Origin: an uncultured Alphaproteobacteria bacterium
GTDB lineage: Bacteria; Pseudomonadota; Alphaproteobacteria; Caulobacterales; Parvularculaceae
Length of the DNA stretch: 43,947 bases
NCBI GenBank assembly: GCA_937895955.1
Contig: CALAZI010000156.1
Span: 1 to 43,947, forward strand
Direction: 5' to 3'
Positions 14,301 to 22,137 of this stretch are shown here, piece after piece. How positions within the stretch are numbered: the stretch's first letter is position 1; each line of letters starts with the position of its first letter. A program made the position numbers and the translations under genes. Under the pieces are notes generated by a model. The model was not told the DNA's origin and ran no database searches. It saw only the letters and a program-made list of their open reading frames with translations.

Positions 14301-15165
14301 TGACGAGGCCGCGCCCTATTTCGCCGCCTTCGCCGATCCCTGGCCGGGCGCGATCGCGCTTTATCGCGGCGCGACGTTAAGCGCGACATCGACGGCGCGC
14401 GCGGTGATGGGCCGATTGGATGGCGCGCTTCCCGCCGGCGTCTCGGGGCGCTGGTTCGAAAAGGGCCTGCGCGTCAGACTTTCCTATGGCGCGCTCGTCT
14501 CGCGCTCGCCTGAAGAAGTGTTCGCCGGCGCCAACGCCGCCGCGGTCGAAACATCGGCCGGCTGGGAGATTTTGCAGTTCCGCGACGCGGCGCTCGGGCC
14601 CGACGGCGTGTGGACGCTCGCCGGCCTGTTGCGCGGGCAATACGGTACGGAGGAAGAGGCGGCGGCGGGCGCCGCCGCGGGCGCGCGGTTCGTTCTGTTG
14701 AACGCCGCAATCAGTCAGCCGCCGCTGCCGATCGATCTGCGCGGCATTTCTTTTAACTGGTCGGCGGGTCCGGCGGACGATCACCCGACGGCGGATACGT
14801 TCCGTGTAAAGACATTCGCCGGCGCGGCGCGCGGGTTGAAGCCCCTGTCGCCCGTTCATCTCGTCGCGGTCGCGGCGCCGTCGGGCGATATCGATGTCAC
14901 CTGGGTCCGCCGCACGCGCAAGGGCGGCGATTCCTGGGAAGGCGAGGACGTTCCCTTAAACGAAGCCTATGAACGCTATCGCGTCGAGATTTACGACGGC
15001 GCGACATTGGCGCGCACGGCGGAAACCTCATCGCCCGCTTTCACCTATGCGGCGGCGATGATCGCCGCGGATTTTCCATCCGGCAGACCGCCGCTCACCA
15101 TCCGCATCGCGCAGCTTTCCGATAAGGTTGGGCCGGGGCGGTGGGCGGAAGTGGCGGTGGGGTGA
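11323..15165 (+). CDS. GTA gp15, giant TIM-barrel tail protein (megatron / host specificity)
   Basis: 1280 aa from ATG 11323, which overlaps the gp14 stop. The N-terminus (about 1-240) has a hydrophobic start and FHLQSSTEGAGIARVFGRARVGGQLIW, typical of phage tail-tip proteins. The middle (about 300-680) is the GTA TIM-barrel-like domain (VVSWFGDDLRAGNCTLRP, KISYGADWSEW, FVGIDYYPPLSDWRDG, TELGCPAVDKGANQPN). The C-terminal half contains the phage tail 3 domain and fibronectin-like parts (DVTWVRRTRKGGDSWEGEDV). It forms the tip fibre and cell-contact structure. It is the last gene of the cluster and intact. Confidence 0.95.
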   Translation: MAQLVLSAASAVGRAGIGQILARTVASTAAAYAAGVAERLIFGPRKRTVEGPRLDNFHLQSSTEGAGIARVFGRARVGGQLIWAANFKETVSETTETSGGKGGRLAASKTTVKEYLYSISFAVGLCEGEIDRVARVWADGKPFDLSKINARLYRGTQTQTPDDLINSIEGSAPAFRGLAYIVFEDLPLKEFGNRIPQLSFEIEKSLSADDPAALENALEAVTVIPGSGEFIYGTSKVTREIGDGATQAENINNNDGVADFSSSLDALQAAAKNVKAASLVVSWFGDDLRAGNCTLRPGVETYDKETSPRDWRGGGVARGEARLVSMIDGRPAYGGTPDDKGVIEAINAMKAKGLAVQFHPFILMDVPAGNGLPDPYGGAEQGAYPWRGRITVGANEGTAGATADILSFFGTAAPNDFSVANGAVSYSGPVEWSFRRMILHYAHLCAAAGGVEAFLLGSELVALTTARDHAGGFPAVAMLKSLAADVKSILPSAKISYGADWSEWSGVTKSDGRFFHLDPLWSDPNIAFVGIDYYPPLSDWRDGFDHADLNAGHKSRYERSYIAANIEAGENFTWYYASAADRDAQIRTPIADTTYNEPWVWRAKDIRNWWKKAHHDRPNFIRNANATAWVPKSKPIRLTELGCPAVDKGANQPNVFVDPKSSESAVPHYSSGARDDLMQRRTLEAVHDYWRTHNETAAGVDLIETDRFYVYCYDARPYPYFPARADLWGDGANWEKGHWLNGRLTRAPLDALVEALCAEGGVDDVDASGLKGSLAGFVVDRPLSPRQMIDPLADVFQFDMVETQLGLRFQSRGAPNVAALDKSSLVDDGKAAFSMTIGQKSDLPTAVRLGFIDETGDYLAAIAEARLPQAGETREIGLELPAVMDEASAVARARSLLADARIMRETATFALPPSLAGLEPGDAISVSIGGLTRDWRILSVNDAAARKVEAVRVAPAIYEAPLATSGFRISIPSAQFGKPVFELMNLPLLADDDDEAAPYFAAFADPWPGAIALYRGATLSATSTARAVMGRLDGALPAGVSGRWFEKGLRVRLSYGALVSRSPEEVFAGANAAAVETSAGWEILQFRDAALGPDGVWTLAGLLRGQYGTEEEAAAGAAAGARFVLLNAAISQPPLPIDLRGISFNWSAGPADDHPTADTFRVKTFAGAARGLKPLSPVHLVAVAAPSGDIDVTWVRRTRKGGDSWEGEDVPLNEAYERYRVEIYDGATLARTAETSSPAFTYAAAMIAADFPSGRPPLTIRIAQLSDKVGPGRWAEVAVG

Positions 15166-15327
15166 CGGCGGCAATTCACAATCAAGCAGGACGATGAACA
15201 TTCAAATCTATTGGAGCGAGCAAAAGCGATGAACGACTCGGTGATGAGCTGCTGGACGCGCTTGACGCTTACGATCGCAGCGGATGCGGGGTCAGGCGCC
15301 AATCTTCATTCGTAAGGCAAAAGGTAG
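15166..15327. other. Intergenic region after gp15, possible small gene remnant
   Basis: Two short frames read protein-like in sequence: TIKQDDEHSNLLERAKAMND (about 15180-15240), then DELLDALDAYDRSGCG in the next frame (about 15243-15290). Together they suggest a small helical protein broken by a frameshift. No start with a good ribosome site is seen. No terminator is evident at the end of the GTA operon. Confidence 0.25.
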
Positions 15328-15657
15328 TTAAGCATTCTGCAAAGCCGTCATGACGAACCATGCAGCGCCGACCGCGATGACGAAAGAGACGGCGCCGGCG
15401 ATCCATCCCAATCGCGTCATGCGTTGATCGCGCGCGAGCCTGTCGCGGCCGATGACAGTCGCCGTCGCCCAGAATGTCGCAAGAAGCAACGCGACCGCCG
15501 CAAGACCGATGGCGAGATACAAGGGAATGTCGAGAAGAAGGTTGTCGAAGACGGGATCGCGAATGGCGAAGCCGATGAAAATGACCGCGCCGATCGCGAT
15601 GGAAGCAAGGCTGGCGGGGTGGGTTTTCCCACGCTCGTTCGGCGGATGGTTTTTCAT
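15328..15657 (-). CDS. Small three-helix membrane protein, unknown function
   Basis: 109 aa from the ATG at 15657. It has a short polar N-terminus (MKNHPPNERGKTHP) and three hydrophobic helices at about residues 13-32 (LASIAIGAVIFIGFAI), 40-68 (IPLYLAIGLAAVALLLATFW) and 85-107 (GWIAGAVSFVIAVGAAWFVM), joined by a basic loop (GRDRLARDQRMTR). The frame is open to 15759, but that stretch is less protein-like. I do not recognise the family. It lies on the opposite strand between the GTA cluster and the dnaJ-like gene and is transcribed towards the GTA end. The coding call rests on the hydrophobic periodicity. Confidence 0.6.
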   Translation of the reverse strand: MKNHPPNERGKTHPASLASIAIGAVIFIGFAIRDPVFDNLLLDIPLYLAIGLAAVALLLATFWATATVIGRDRLARDQRMTRLGWIAGAVSFVIAVGAAWFVMTALQNA

Positions 15658-15841
15658 GGAAGATTCCCCTAAGGCGCTGAGTTTAACGGCGCGCCATGGA
15701 TCCAACAATGAAGAGATCCTGAGCCTAACGCCCGCCAAAATTAACCGCGTTCTCTTCAATTTGTGGCAGGATCGCCTATCTACCTATGGGGAGCGATCCC
15801 TTATGGGTAATGTTTTGCGGCCGAAAGGAGCCTTTTGAACC

Positions 15842-16822
15842 TTGGCGAGGAACCCGTATAGCGTTTTGGGGGTCGTCCCGTCGGCGTCGGATGCGGATAT
15901 CCGCGCCGCGTTCAGGAAGCTCGCCAAACAATACCATCCGGACCGCAACAAGGACGACAAGAAGGCCGAGGAGAAGTTCAAGGAAATCTCCGCCGCCTTC
16001 GACATCATCGGCGACGCCGACCGGCGCAAGAAATACGACCGCGGCGAGATCGACGAGCAGGGGCGCGAGCGCGCCCACGCCGCCTATCGCCAATGGACGG
16101 GTCCGGGCGGTCAGGGATACGGCGCGCAAGGCGCCGGCGGTTATGGGCCCGGCGGTCCGTTTTCCGGCGCCAACTATTCCGGCGGCTTCGCCAACAAGGG
16201 CGATTTCGACGATCTGGGCGACATCTTCGCCGATCTGTTCGGGCGCGGGCGCGGCGGCGCGCAGGGCTTTGAACAGGCGGGCGCAATGCGCGGGCGCGAT
16301 CTTAAATACCGACTTGAGGTCGACTTCCTCGACGCCGTCCGCGGCGTGAAAAAGCGCGTCACCATGCCGGACGGGCGCGTCCTCGATATCGCCATTCCCG
16401 CCGGCGTTGAAAGCGGCCAGACCCTGCGCCTTAAAGGGCAGGGCGAGCCCGGCGTTTCCGGCGGGCCGACGGGCGACGTTTATGTCGAGATCTCGGTGAA
16501 GCCGCATGCGCTTTTCGAACGCGAGGGCGACGACATTCACATCGAGGCGCCGATCTCGCTCAAGGAAGCCGTTCTCGGCGGCAAGATCACCGCGCCGACG
16601 ATCGCCGGCGAGGTCGCGATCAGCGTGCCGAAAAATTCAAGCTCGGGCGCCGTTCTGCGCCTTAAGGGGCGCGGCGTTCAACGCGAGGGCAAAAAGCCCG
16701 GCGATCAATATGTGAAGCTCAAGATCGTCCTTCCCGAAGGCGGCGATGAAGAGCTTGAGGAATTCGTCAGGAACTGGAGCGGCGGCGTTTCCGCGCCGCG
16801 CAAGCATTTCGCTGGCGTTTAG
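15842..16822 (+). CDS. DnaJ-family co-chaperone with C-terminal domains, no zinc finger
   Basis: 326 aa. The N-terminal J domain (residues 1-70, NPYSVLGVVPSASDADIRAAFRKLA) carries the HPD motif in YHPDRNKDD that stimulates DnaK. A Gly/Tyr/Gln-rich linker (about 85-140) follows, then the two DnaJ C-terminal substrate-binding domains (DLKYRLEVDFLDAVRGVKKRV, DGRVLDIAIPAGVESGQTLRLKGQG, GDVYVEISVKPHALFEREGDDIH). No CxxCxGxG zinc repeats are present, so this is a class B / CbpA-like DnaJ. The start is a TTG with AAGGAG about 11 bp upstream, since no ATG is available before the J domain. A 7-bp inverted repeat, GGATCGC/GCGATCC (15769-15799), lies in the leader. Confidence 0.92.
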   Translation: MARNPYSVLGVVPSASDADIRAAFRKLAKQYHPDRNKDDKKAEEKFKEISAAFDIIGDADRRKKYDRGEIDEQGRERAHAAYRQWTGPGGQGYGAQGAGGYGPGGPFSGANYSGGFANKGDFDDLGDIFADLFGRGRGGAQGFEQAGAMRGRDLKYRLEVDFLDAVRGVKKRVTMPDGRVLDIAIPAGVESGQTLRLKGQGEPGVSGGPTGDVYVEISVKPHALFEREGDDIHIEAPISLKEAVLGGKITAPTIAGEVAISVPKNSSSGAVLRLKGRGVQREGKKPGDQYVKLKIVLPEGGDEELEEFVRNWSGGVSAPRKHFAGV

Positions 16823-16851
16823 GGCGGGCGTTTCGTACCCTCTCATCGCTG

Positions 16852-18330
16852 ATGAACGAGTTCGACGAAACATCCTCTTCTCCGCCCGGCGGCGTTTCTC
16901 CGCGCAAATGGGCGCGGCTTGAAAGTTTCTTGAGCGAATTGCCGCCCGCCGCCGCGGCGAAGCTTTTCGCCGCCGTCGAAAGCGGCGGCGGCGCGGCCGG
17001 CCTTCCCGCCGCGCCGGTTCTCCAATTGCTCCGTACACGTCTTATTAGCGCCGATGCGCGGTTTCCCGCGCGCCGGCTTAGCGCGCGCCGTCTCTTTTTC
17101 GCGCCGTTTGAGGACTTTTTCATTTCAGGCCGCCGCGGCCGCAAGCGCCGCGCGCGCATCGACCGCGCCTCGCTCGCGCGCATCTGGGCGCTGATCGAGG
17201 AAGATCCCGCCTGCGCGGAAGCCGCCAGGGCCGCGGACGATCTCGACGCCGCGATCGCGCGCGGCGAGGGCGCGCTCGGGCCTTATGAGGAACGGCTTTT
17301 CGCCGCCGCGTCCGAAGGGTTTTCGCGTCTTGTCGAACATGCGGAAAGCGACGCCGCCTATCGCGCCGATCTTTCCGCGCGGCTCGGCGCGCGCGCCGAT
17401 CAATGCGCCGACAAGACGGGCGCCGCCGCGCTGCACGATCTTGCGGAAATCAACTTCCTCCTGCCCGCCGTCGCGCATTTGAAGTCGGTTCAGGCGGCGT
17501 TCGCGCGCGGCGCGGCGCGTCTCACCGAAGAAGATCTTTACGAAGCGCGGCGCATCTACGCCGCCTGCGTCAGGGATGCGCCGCAGGCCGCGCCCTACGC
17601 CCCGCTCGCGATCGCTGCGCGCATGGCCTCGATCGAACAGGCGCTGCCGCTTTATTATCATTTCACGCGCATTGAGGACGAAGCCTTGCCTGACGCCGGC
17701 CCGGATGCGGCGTTCATCGCCGAGGCGGCGTTCGATGATCTTGAAAGCCTTGCGCGCGCGCTTGAACGCGCCGCCGATGAAGAGCCGGATTTCGCCGCCG
17801 CCGTCGCGCTTTTCGAGCGTTTCGCCGCGCTCGCGGCCGGCGTCGCGGCTGCGGCGGCGAAGGAAAAGGACGCCGCCTTCGCCAACCGGATCGAAGCCGG
17901 TCGCGATATCGCCGCCGGCGCCTTGGCGCGTTTTTGCGAATGCGCGCTCGCCGCTGTTCGCCGCTTCCTGCCGACGCGCCATGCGGGCGGCTCGTCGCGG
18001 CTGAGGGCGCTGCGTCCCGATATCGAGCGGGGCGTCGATCCGCGCGATGAAAAAGCGGCGCGCGAAGGCGCGGCGTTTCTGGTTGAAGCCGCGCGGCTCG
18101 GCGCGGCGCTTGGTCGCGATGACGCCGCGCGGTTCATCGAGGATGCGCGCGCCGAAACGCGCCGCTACGCCGGCGATCTCGTCGCCGAAATCCGCGCCGC
18201 CGAGGGCGCGCCGCGCGCCGCCGCGGCGCGGCGCATGGAAGCGACGCTGCGCGCCGGCGAGGCGCTTCTCGCCGCCGATGAAATCGCGCTGCTCCGGGAA
18301 AAGACGAACGCGGCCCTCATCTCCGCCTGA
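16852..18330 (+). CDS. Conserved-looking hypothetical protein, Ala/Arg-rich, helical
   Basis: 492 aa, not recognised. It is soluble-looking, almost entirely alpha-helical and very rich in Ala, Arg, Glu and Asp. The most distinctive stretch is RFPARRLSARRLFFAPFEDFFISG followed by RRGRKRRARIDRASLARIWALIEED (about residues 72-125), which looks like a conserved domain start. No signal peptide or membrane helix is evident. It follows the dnaJ-like gene by 29 bp on the same strand, so they may be co-transcribed. The long open antisense frame (17125-18891, minus strand) is a shadow caused by the high GC content. Codon pattern favours this strand. Confidence 0.7.
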   Translation: MNEFDETSSSPPGGVSPRKWARLESFLSELPPAAAAKLFAAVESGGGAAGLPAAPVLQLLRTRLISADARFPARRLSARRLFFAPFEDFFISGRRGRKRRARIDRASLARIWALIEEDPACAEAARAADDLDAAIARGEGALGPYEERLFAAASEGFSRLVEHAESDAAYRADLSARLGARADQCADKTGAAALHDLAEINFLLPAVAHLKSVQAAFARGAARLTEEDLYEARRIYAACVRDAPQAAPYAPLAIAARMASIEQALPLYYHFTRIEDEALPDAGPDAAFIAEAAFDDLESLARALERAADEEPDFAAAVALFERFAALAAGVAAAAAKEKDAAFANRIEAGRDIAAGALARFCECALAAVRRFLPTRHAGGSSRLRALRPDIERGVDPRDEKAAREGAAFLVEAARLGAALGRDDAARFIEDARAETRRYAGDLVAEIRAAEGAPRAAAARRMEATLRAGEALLAADEIALLREKTNAALISA

Positions 18331-18414
18331 TGTCGGATCGCGCGCGCCCTTGTGAACGCAGTTGAACGCGCAATCCGCTAATTCATCTGCGTGAACGAAA
18401 AGAGGAATCGCTTG

Positions 18415-19626
18415 ATGGCCGAAGAAACGCGCAAGACGACATTCAGGGCGCGCGAGGGCGTCGATCTCGCCGGCGCGCTGGAACTGCCGCAGGGCGCGCC
18501 GCGCGCCTATGCGCTCTTCGCGCATTGCTTTTCCTGCTCGAAAGACATTCGCGCCGCGCGCGAGATCGCCCGCGCCCTGCGCGCGCAGGGCTTTGCGGTC
18601 CTGCGTTTTGATTTCACCGGTCTCGGCGCCTCGACCGGCGAATTCGGCGACACGAATTTTTCGTCGAATGTCGAAGATCTCGTTTCGGCGGCGGTTTTTC
18701 TGCGCCGCGAATTCAAGGCGCCGCGCATCCTCATCGGTCATTCGCTCGGCGGCGCGGCGGCGATCGTTGCGGCGACGAAAATCGCCGAGGTGAAAGGCGT
18801 CGCCGTCATCGGCGCGCCGGCCGAGGCGACGCATGTCGCCAGACAATTCGGCGACAAGCGCGAAGAGATTGCGCGTGCGGGAGAAGCGCAAGTCCCGCTA
18901 GCGGGGCGTCCCTTCACGATCAAGAAGCAGTTCCTCGACGACATCGAACGCGCCGACGTTCTGGGCGCCGCCGCCCGCCTTAAAAAATCGCTGCTGATCC
19001 TGCATGCGCCGCTTGACCGCACGGTCGGGATCGAAAACGCCGGCGCGCTTTTCAAGGCGGCGAAGCATCCGAAGAGTTTCGTCAGCCTTGATGACGCCGA
19101 TCATCTTCTCTCCAATCCCGACGATGCGCATTACGCCGCGGGCGTCATCGCCGCCTGGGCCGCGCGCTATGTCGGCGCGCCGGCGATGGATCTTCCGAAA
19201 GCCGTCGCGCGCGTTGACGGCGGCGCGCGCGCCGAAACCATTCCCGGCAAACCGCTCGCCGTCGCGCTGTCGATCGACGGTCATCCCTTCCTTATCGACG
19301 CCGATCCGGCGGAAGGCGGCGACGGGCTCGGTCCCAATCCGACGCGAACGCTTGAAGGATCGCTTGCGGCCTGCGGCGTCATGACGATGCGCATGTATGC
19401 GACGCGCAAGGGCTGGCCGCTGGAAAGCGCCGCGATCGAGGTCAGGCGCGCCGCCGGCGCCGACGCCCATGCGACGCGCGCCTTTGAAAAAACCGTTTCG
19501 GTCGAAGGCGCCCTCAATGGCGAACAGCGCGCCCGGCTTTTAGAGATCGCCGACCGTTGCCCGGTTCACAAAATCTTGTCCGAAGGCGCGTCAATTCGCT
19601 CCCGGCTCTCGGGGACGGAGGATTGA
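18415..19626 (+). CDS. Alpha/beta hydrolase - OsmC fusion protein
   Basis: 403 aa. The N-terminal half is an alpha/beta hydrolase, with the nucleophile elbow GHSLGG, FDFTGLGASTGEFGDTNFSSNVEDL and a C-terminal DADHLL carrying the catalytic His. The C-terminal half is an OsmC-type domain (FLIDADPAEGGDGLGPNPTRTLEGSLAACGVMTMRMYATRKGW) with two cysteines in AACGVMT and DRCPVHK, positioned as in thiol peroxidases of this family. Such fusions are common in alphaproteobacteria and are thought to act in hydroperoxide or ester detoxification. AGAGGA at 18400-18405 favours ATG 18415 over the GTG at 18391. Confidence 0.92.
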   Translation: MAEETRKTTFRAREGVDLAGALELPQGAPRAYALFAHCFSCSKDIRAAREIARALRAQGFAVLRFDFTGLGASTGEFGDTNFSSNVEDLVSAAVFLRREFKAPRILIGHSLGGAAAIVAATKIAEVKGVAVIGAPAEATHVARQFGDKREEIARAGEAQVPLAGRPFTIKKQFLDDIERADVLGAAARLKKSLLILHAPLDRTVGIENAGALFKAAKHPKSFVSLDDADHLLSNPDDAHYAAGVIAAWAARYVGAPAMDLPKAVARVDGGARAETIPGKPLAVALSIDGHPFLIDADPAEGGDGLGPNPTRTLEGSLAACGVMTMRMYATRKGWPLESAAIEVRRAAGADAHATRAFEKTVSVEGALNGEQRARLLEIADRCPVHKILSEGASIRSRLSGTED

Positions 19627-19651
19627 AACGCCACATAAAGGCCCTAAATCA

Positions 19652-19657
19652 TTGACA
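19652..19657 (+). promoter_or_regulatory. -35-like TTGACA upstream of degP
   Basis: TTGACA lies in an AT-richer stretch (19641-19668) 117 bp before the DegP start. No good -10 element is seen at 17 bp, so only the -35 resemblance is reported. Confidence 0.25.
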
Positions 19658-19773
19658 AATTTTAATTCGCGCAGACGCGATTCCGCCGCCATGCCGCGCC
19701 TATGTTCCACGGCAAGAGGGCGCATGCGATGATCGCCGAAGCGCGGCGTGAAACGACAGCGTAAGGGAACGAA

Positions 19774-21294
19774 ATGAGCCAGTTGAAGACTAAGGGTTTC
19801 AGGAACGGATTGTTGACGGGCGTCGTCGCGGCGGGGCTTTTCGCCGGCGCCGGCGCGCTGCTTGCGCCGGGCGCGAGCGCCCAGGCGCCGCGTCTTGTCG
19901 CGCCGCCGCCGGCCGCGGCGGACGGATCGCTTTCCTTCGCCGATCTTGTCGAGCGCGTGTCGCCGGCCGTCGTCAGCGTGCTTGTCGAGCGTGAAATCGA
20001 GCGCCCGCGCGTGCCCGAGGCGCTTCAGGATTTCTTCGGCTTCCGCTTCGGCGCGCCCGATCAGGGTCCGAACGGTCAGGGCGGCGGCGATGATTTCGAC
20101 GGCGGCGTTCAGCGCGCCGAGGCGCAAGGCTCAGGCTTCTTCATTGATGCCGCGGGCCATGTCGTCACCAACAATCACGTCGTTGAAGACGCCGACTCCA
20201 TTCGCATCCGTCTTGCGGACGGCAAAGAGGTTCAGGCGACGCTTGTTGGCGCCGATCCCCTGACCGACCTTGCGGTTTTGAAAGTCGAACCGCCGAAAGG
20301 CCAGGCCTTCGTTCAGTTTGCGGAAGACGTGAATCTGCGCGTCGGCGACTGGGTCATCGCCGTCGGCAATCCCTTCGGTCTTGGCGGTTCGGTGACGAGC
20401 GGCATCGTCTCGGCGATCGGCGGCGAGAACCGCGAAGGGCAGTTTCTCGACTTCATTCAGATCGACGCGCCGATCAATCGCGGCAATTCCGGCGGTCCGA
20501 CCTTTGACCTCAAGGGCCGCGTCGTCGGCGTCAACACCGCGATCTATTCGCCGAACGGCGGCAGCGTCGGCATCGGCTTCGCCATTCCGGCGGCGGTCGC
20601 CAAGGAGACGGTGGCGCAGCTCATCGGCAGCGGTTCGGTGACGCGCGGCTGGCTCGGCGTTTCGATCCAGCCGATGACGACGGAAATCGCCGCCGCGCTC
20701 GGCCGCAAGGACACCAACGGCGCGCTGATCGCCGAAGTGCTCGACGGTTCGCCGGCGCAAAAGGCCGGTTTTGAAAACGGCGATCTCGTGCTGAAGCTCA
20801 ACGGGCGCGGCATTGCGAGCCCGCGCGATCTGACGCGCTCAGTCTCGGCCTTGTCGCCGGGAGAGAAGGCGAAAGTCAGCGTCCTGCGCAACGGCGCGGA
20901 AAAGCAGTTGACCGTCACGCTCGGCCAGCGCGATCAGGAACAGCTCGCCGCGAATGACGATGAGCCGTCGCGGTCGGAAGACTCGCTTTCGAAAAATGTC
21001 GGCCTTCGCGTCGCGGAGCTTACCGATTCGATGCGCCAGCAATTCCGCATTCCCGACGGCGTCAACGGCGTTCTTGTGACGGCGGTGCGTCCTGGCAGCG
21101 CCGCGGAAGACGCAGGATTGCGTCCCGGCGTCGTCATTCTTCAGATCGACGGCGCGGCAGTGACAACGACCTCGTCGCTGAAAACGAAAATCGCCGACGC
21201 GCAAAAAGCCGGCAAGGAAGCGGTTCTGCTTCGCCTTCAGCTTGGGTCGGCGAAACAGTTCAGCGCATTGAAAATCGAAGGCGAAAAGGGCTGA
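19774..21294 (+). CDS. degP: DegP/HtrA periplasmic serine protease (Do family)
   Basis: 506 aa, envelope quality-control protease and chaperone. It has an N-terminal signal peptide (hydrophobic residues about 11-31, cleavage probably after ASA) and a trypsin-like domain with catalytic triad H135 (TNNHVV), D165 (LTDLAVLK) and S239 (RGNSGGP). Two PDZ domains follow: about 285-380 (GWLGVSIQPMTTEIAAALG, GSPAQKAGFENGDLVLKLNG) and about 410-500 (GVLVTAVRPGSAAEDAGLRPGVVILQIDG). It is followed by a two-component pair and glnE, an order common in alphaproteobacteria, suggesting the kinase reports on envelope stress. A strong hairpin follows the stop. Intact. Confidence 0.97.
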   Translation: MSQLKTKGFRNGLLTGVVAAGLFAGAGALLAPGASAQAPRLVAPPPAAADGSLSFADLVERVSPAVVSVLVEREIERPRVPEALQDFFGFRFGAPDQGPNGQGGGDDFDGGVQRAEAQGSGFFIDAAGHVVTNNHVVEDADSIRIRLADGKEVQATLVGADPLTDLAVLKVEPPKGQAFVQFAEDVNLRVGDWVIAVGNPFGLGGSVTSGIVSAIGGENREGQFLDFIQIDAPINRGNSGGPTFDLKGRVVGVNTAIYSPNGGSVGIGFAIPAAVAKETVAQLIGSGSVTRGWLGVSIQPMTTEIAAALGRKDTNGALIAEVLDGSPAQKAGFENGDLVLKLNGRGIASPRDLTRSVSALSPGEKAKVSVLRNGAEKQLTVTLGQRDQEQLAANDDEPSRSEDSLSKNVGLRVAELTDSMRQQFRIPDGVNGVLVTAVRPGSAAEDAGLRPGVVILQIDGAAVTTTSSLKTKIADAQKAGKEAVLLRLQLGSAKQFSALKIEGEKG

Positions 21295-21302
21295 CGCCCT
21301 TG

Positions 21303-21332
21303 CGGCCGGCGCGCAATCGCGCGCGCCGGCCG
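21303..21332 (+). terminator. Strong GC hairpin after degP
   Basis: A 12-bp perfect stem, CGGCCGGCGCGC (21303-21314) and GCGCGCCGGCCG (21321-21332), with a 6-nt loop. No T-tract follows, so it may be an attenuator or mRNA-stabilising hairpin rather than a classic terminator. Confidence 0.5.
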
Positions 21333-21362
21333 AAGCAACTAGATTAATCCGAAAGGCCCGCG

Positions 21363-22043
21363 ATGAGAATTCTGGTTATCGAAGACGACAGCGAAGCCGC
21401 CGCGCATGTCTCGAAAGGCCTGCGCGAGGCGGGGCATGTCGTCGATCACGCGATGGACGGCGAGGTCGGTCTCAACATGGCGGATGTCGGCGACTATGAC
21501 GCCTATGTCATCGACCGCATGCTGCCCAAGCTTGACGGCGTCTCCATGCTCTCGCGCCGCCGCGCCGACGGCGATGAAACGCCGGCGCTCTTTTTATCCG
21601 CGCTCGGCGAGGTCGACGATCGCGTCAAGGGGTTCAAGGCGGGCGGCGATGATTATCTCGTCAAACCCTACGCCTTTCCGGAACTCCTCGCGCGCGTTGA
21701 GGCGCTGGGGCGGCGCCGCGTCGCGCCAGCCAATGTGACGACGCGCTACGCCGTCGGCGATCTTGAAATCGACGTCATCACGCGCACCGTCAGGCGCGCC
21801 GGCCGCAAGATCGACTTGCAGCCGCGCGAATTCCGCCTGCTGGAATATCTGATGCGCCACGCCGCGCAGGTGGTGACGCGCACCATGCTGCTTGAAAACG
21901 TCTGGGAGTATCATTTCGATCCGCAGACGAATGTTATTGACGTTCATATCTCGCGCCTGCGTTCCAAGATCGACAAGGACTTCGACAAGCCGCTGCTGAA
22001 AACGATCCGCGGCGCCGGCTATACGATCGACGACGCGGACTGA
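21363..22043 (+). CDS. OmpR-family response regulator
   Basis: 226 aa. The receiver domain (1-115) has the acidic pair in VIEDDS, phospho-acceptor D51 (YVIDRMLP), the S/T switch at about S79 (LFLSALGEVDDR) and K101 (YLVKPY). The C-terminal winged helix (about 130-222) has DLQPREFRLLEYLMRHAAQVVTRTMLLENVW and DVHISRLRSKID...TIRGAGYTI, characteristic of OmpR/PhoB regulators. It lies between degP and its cognate kinase gene and probably controls envelope functions (inference). The Shine-Dalgarno before ATG 21363 is weak. Confidence 0.96.
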   Translation: MRILVIEDDSEAAAHVSKGLREAGHVVDHAMDGEVGLNMADVGDYDAYVIDRMLPKLDGVSMLSRRRADGDETPALFLSALGEVDDRVKGFKAGGDDYLVKPYAFPELLARVEALGRRRVAPANVTTRYAVGDLEIDVITRTVRRAGRKIDLQPREFRLLEYLMRHAAQVVTRTMLLENVWEYHFDPQTNVIDVHISRLRSKIDKDFDKPLLKTIRGAGYTIDDAD

Positions 22044-22137
22044 AAGGGCGGGGCTTGCCGGAAGCCGTCATTGGCTTCATAAGCGGACGGTCCCGGAATT
22101 TGAGGCGCGGCGTTCGCCGCCGGCGCGAGCGTGATTG

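Noticed and set aside
164..15165. Inducible prophage
   Set aside because: No integrase, repressor, replication, lysis genes or attachment sites were seen, and the gene order is that of RcGTA.
17125..18891. 588-aa minus-strand ORF
   Set aside because: Long open antisense frames are expected at this GC content; it spans two genes of the other strand and has no recognisable domain.
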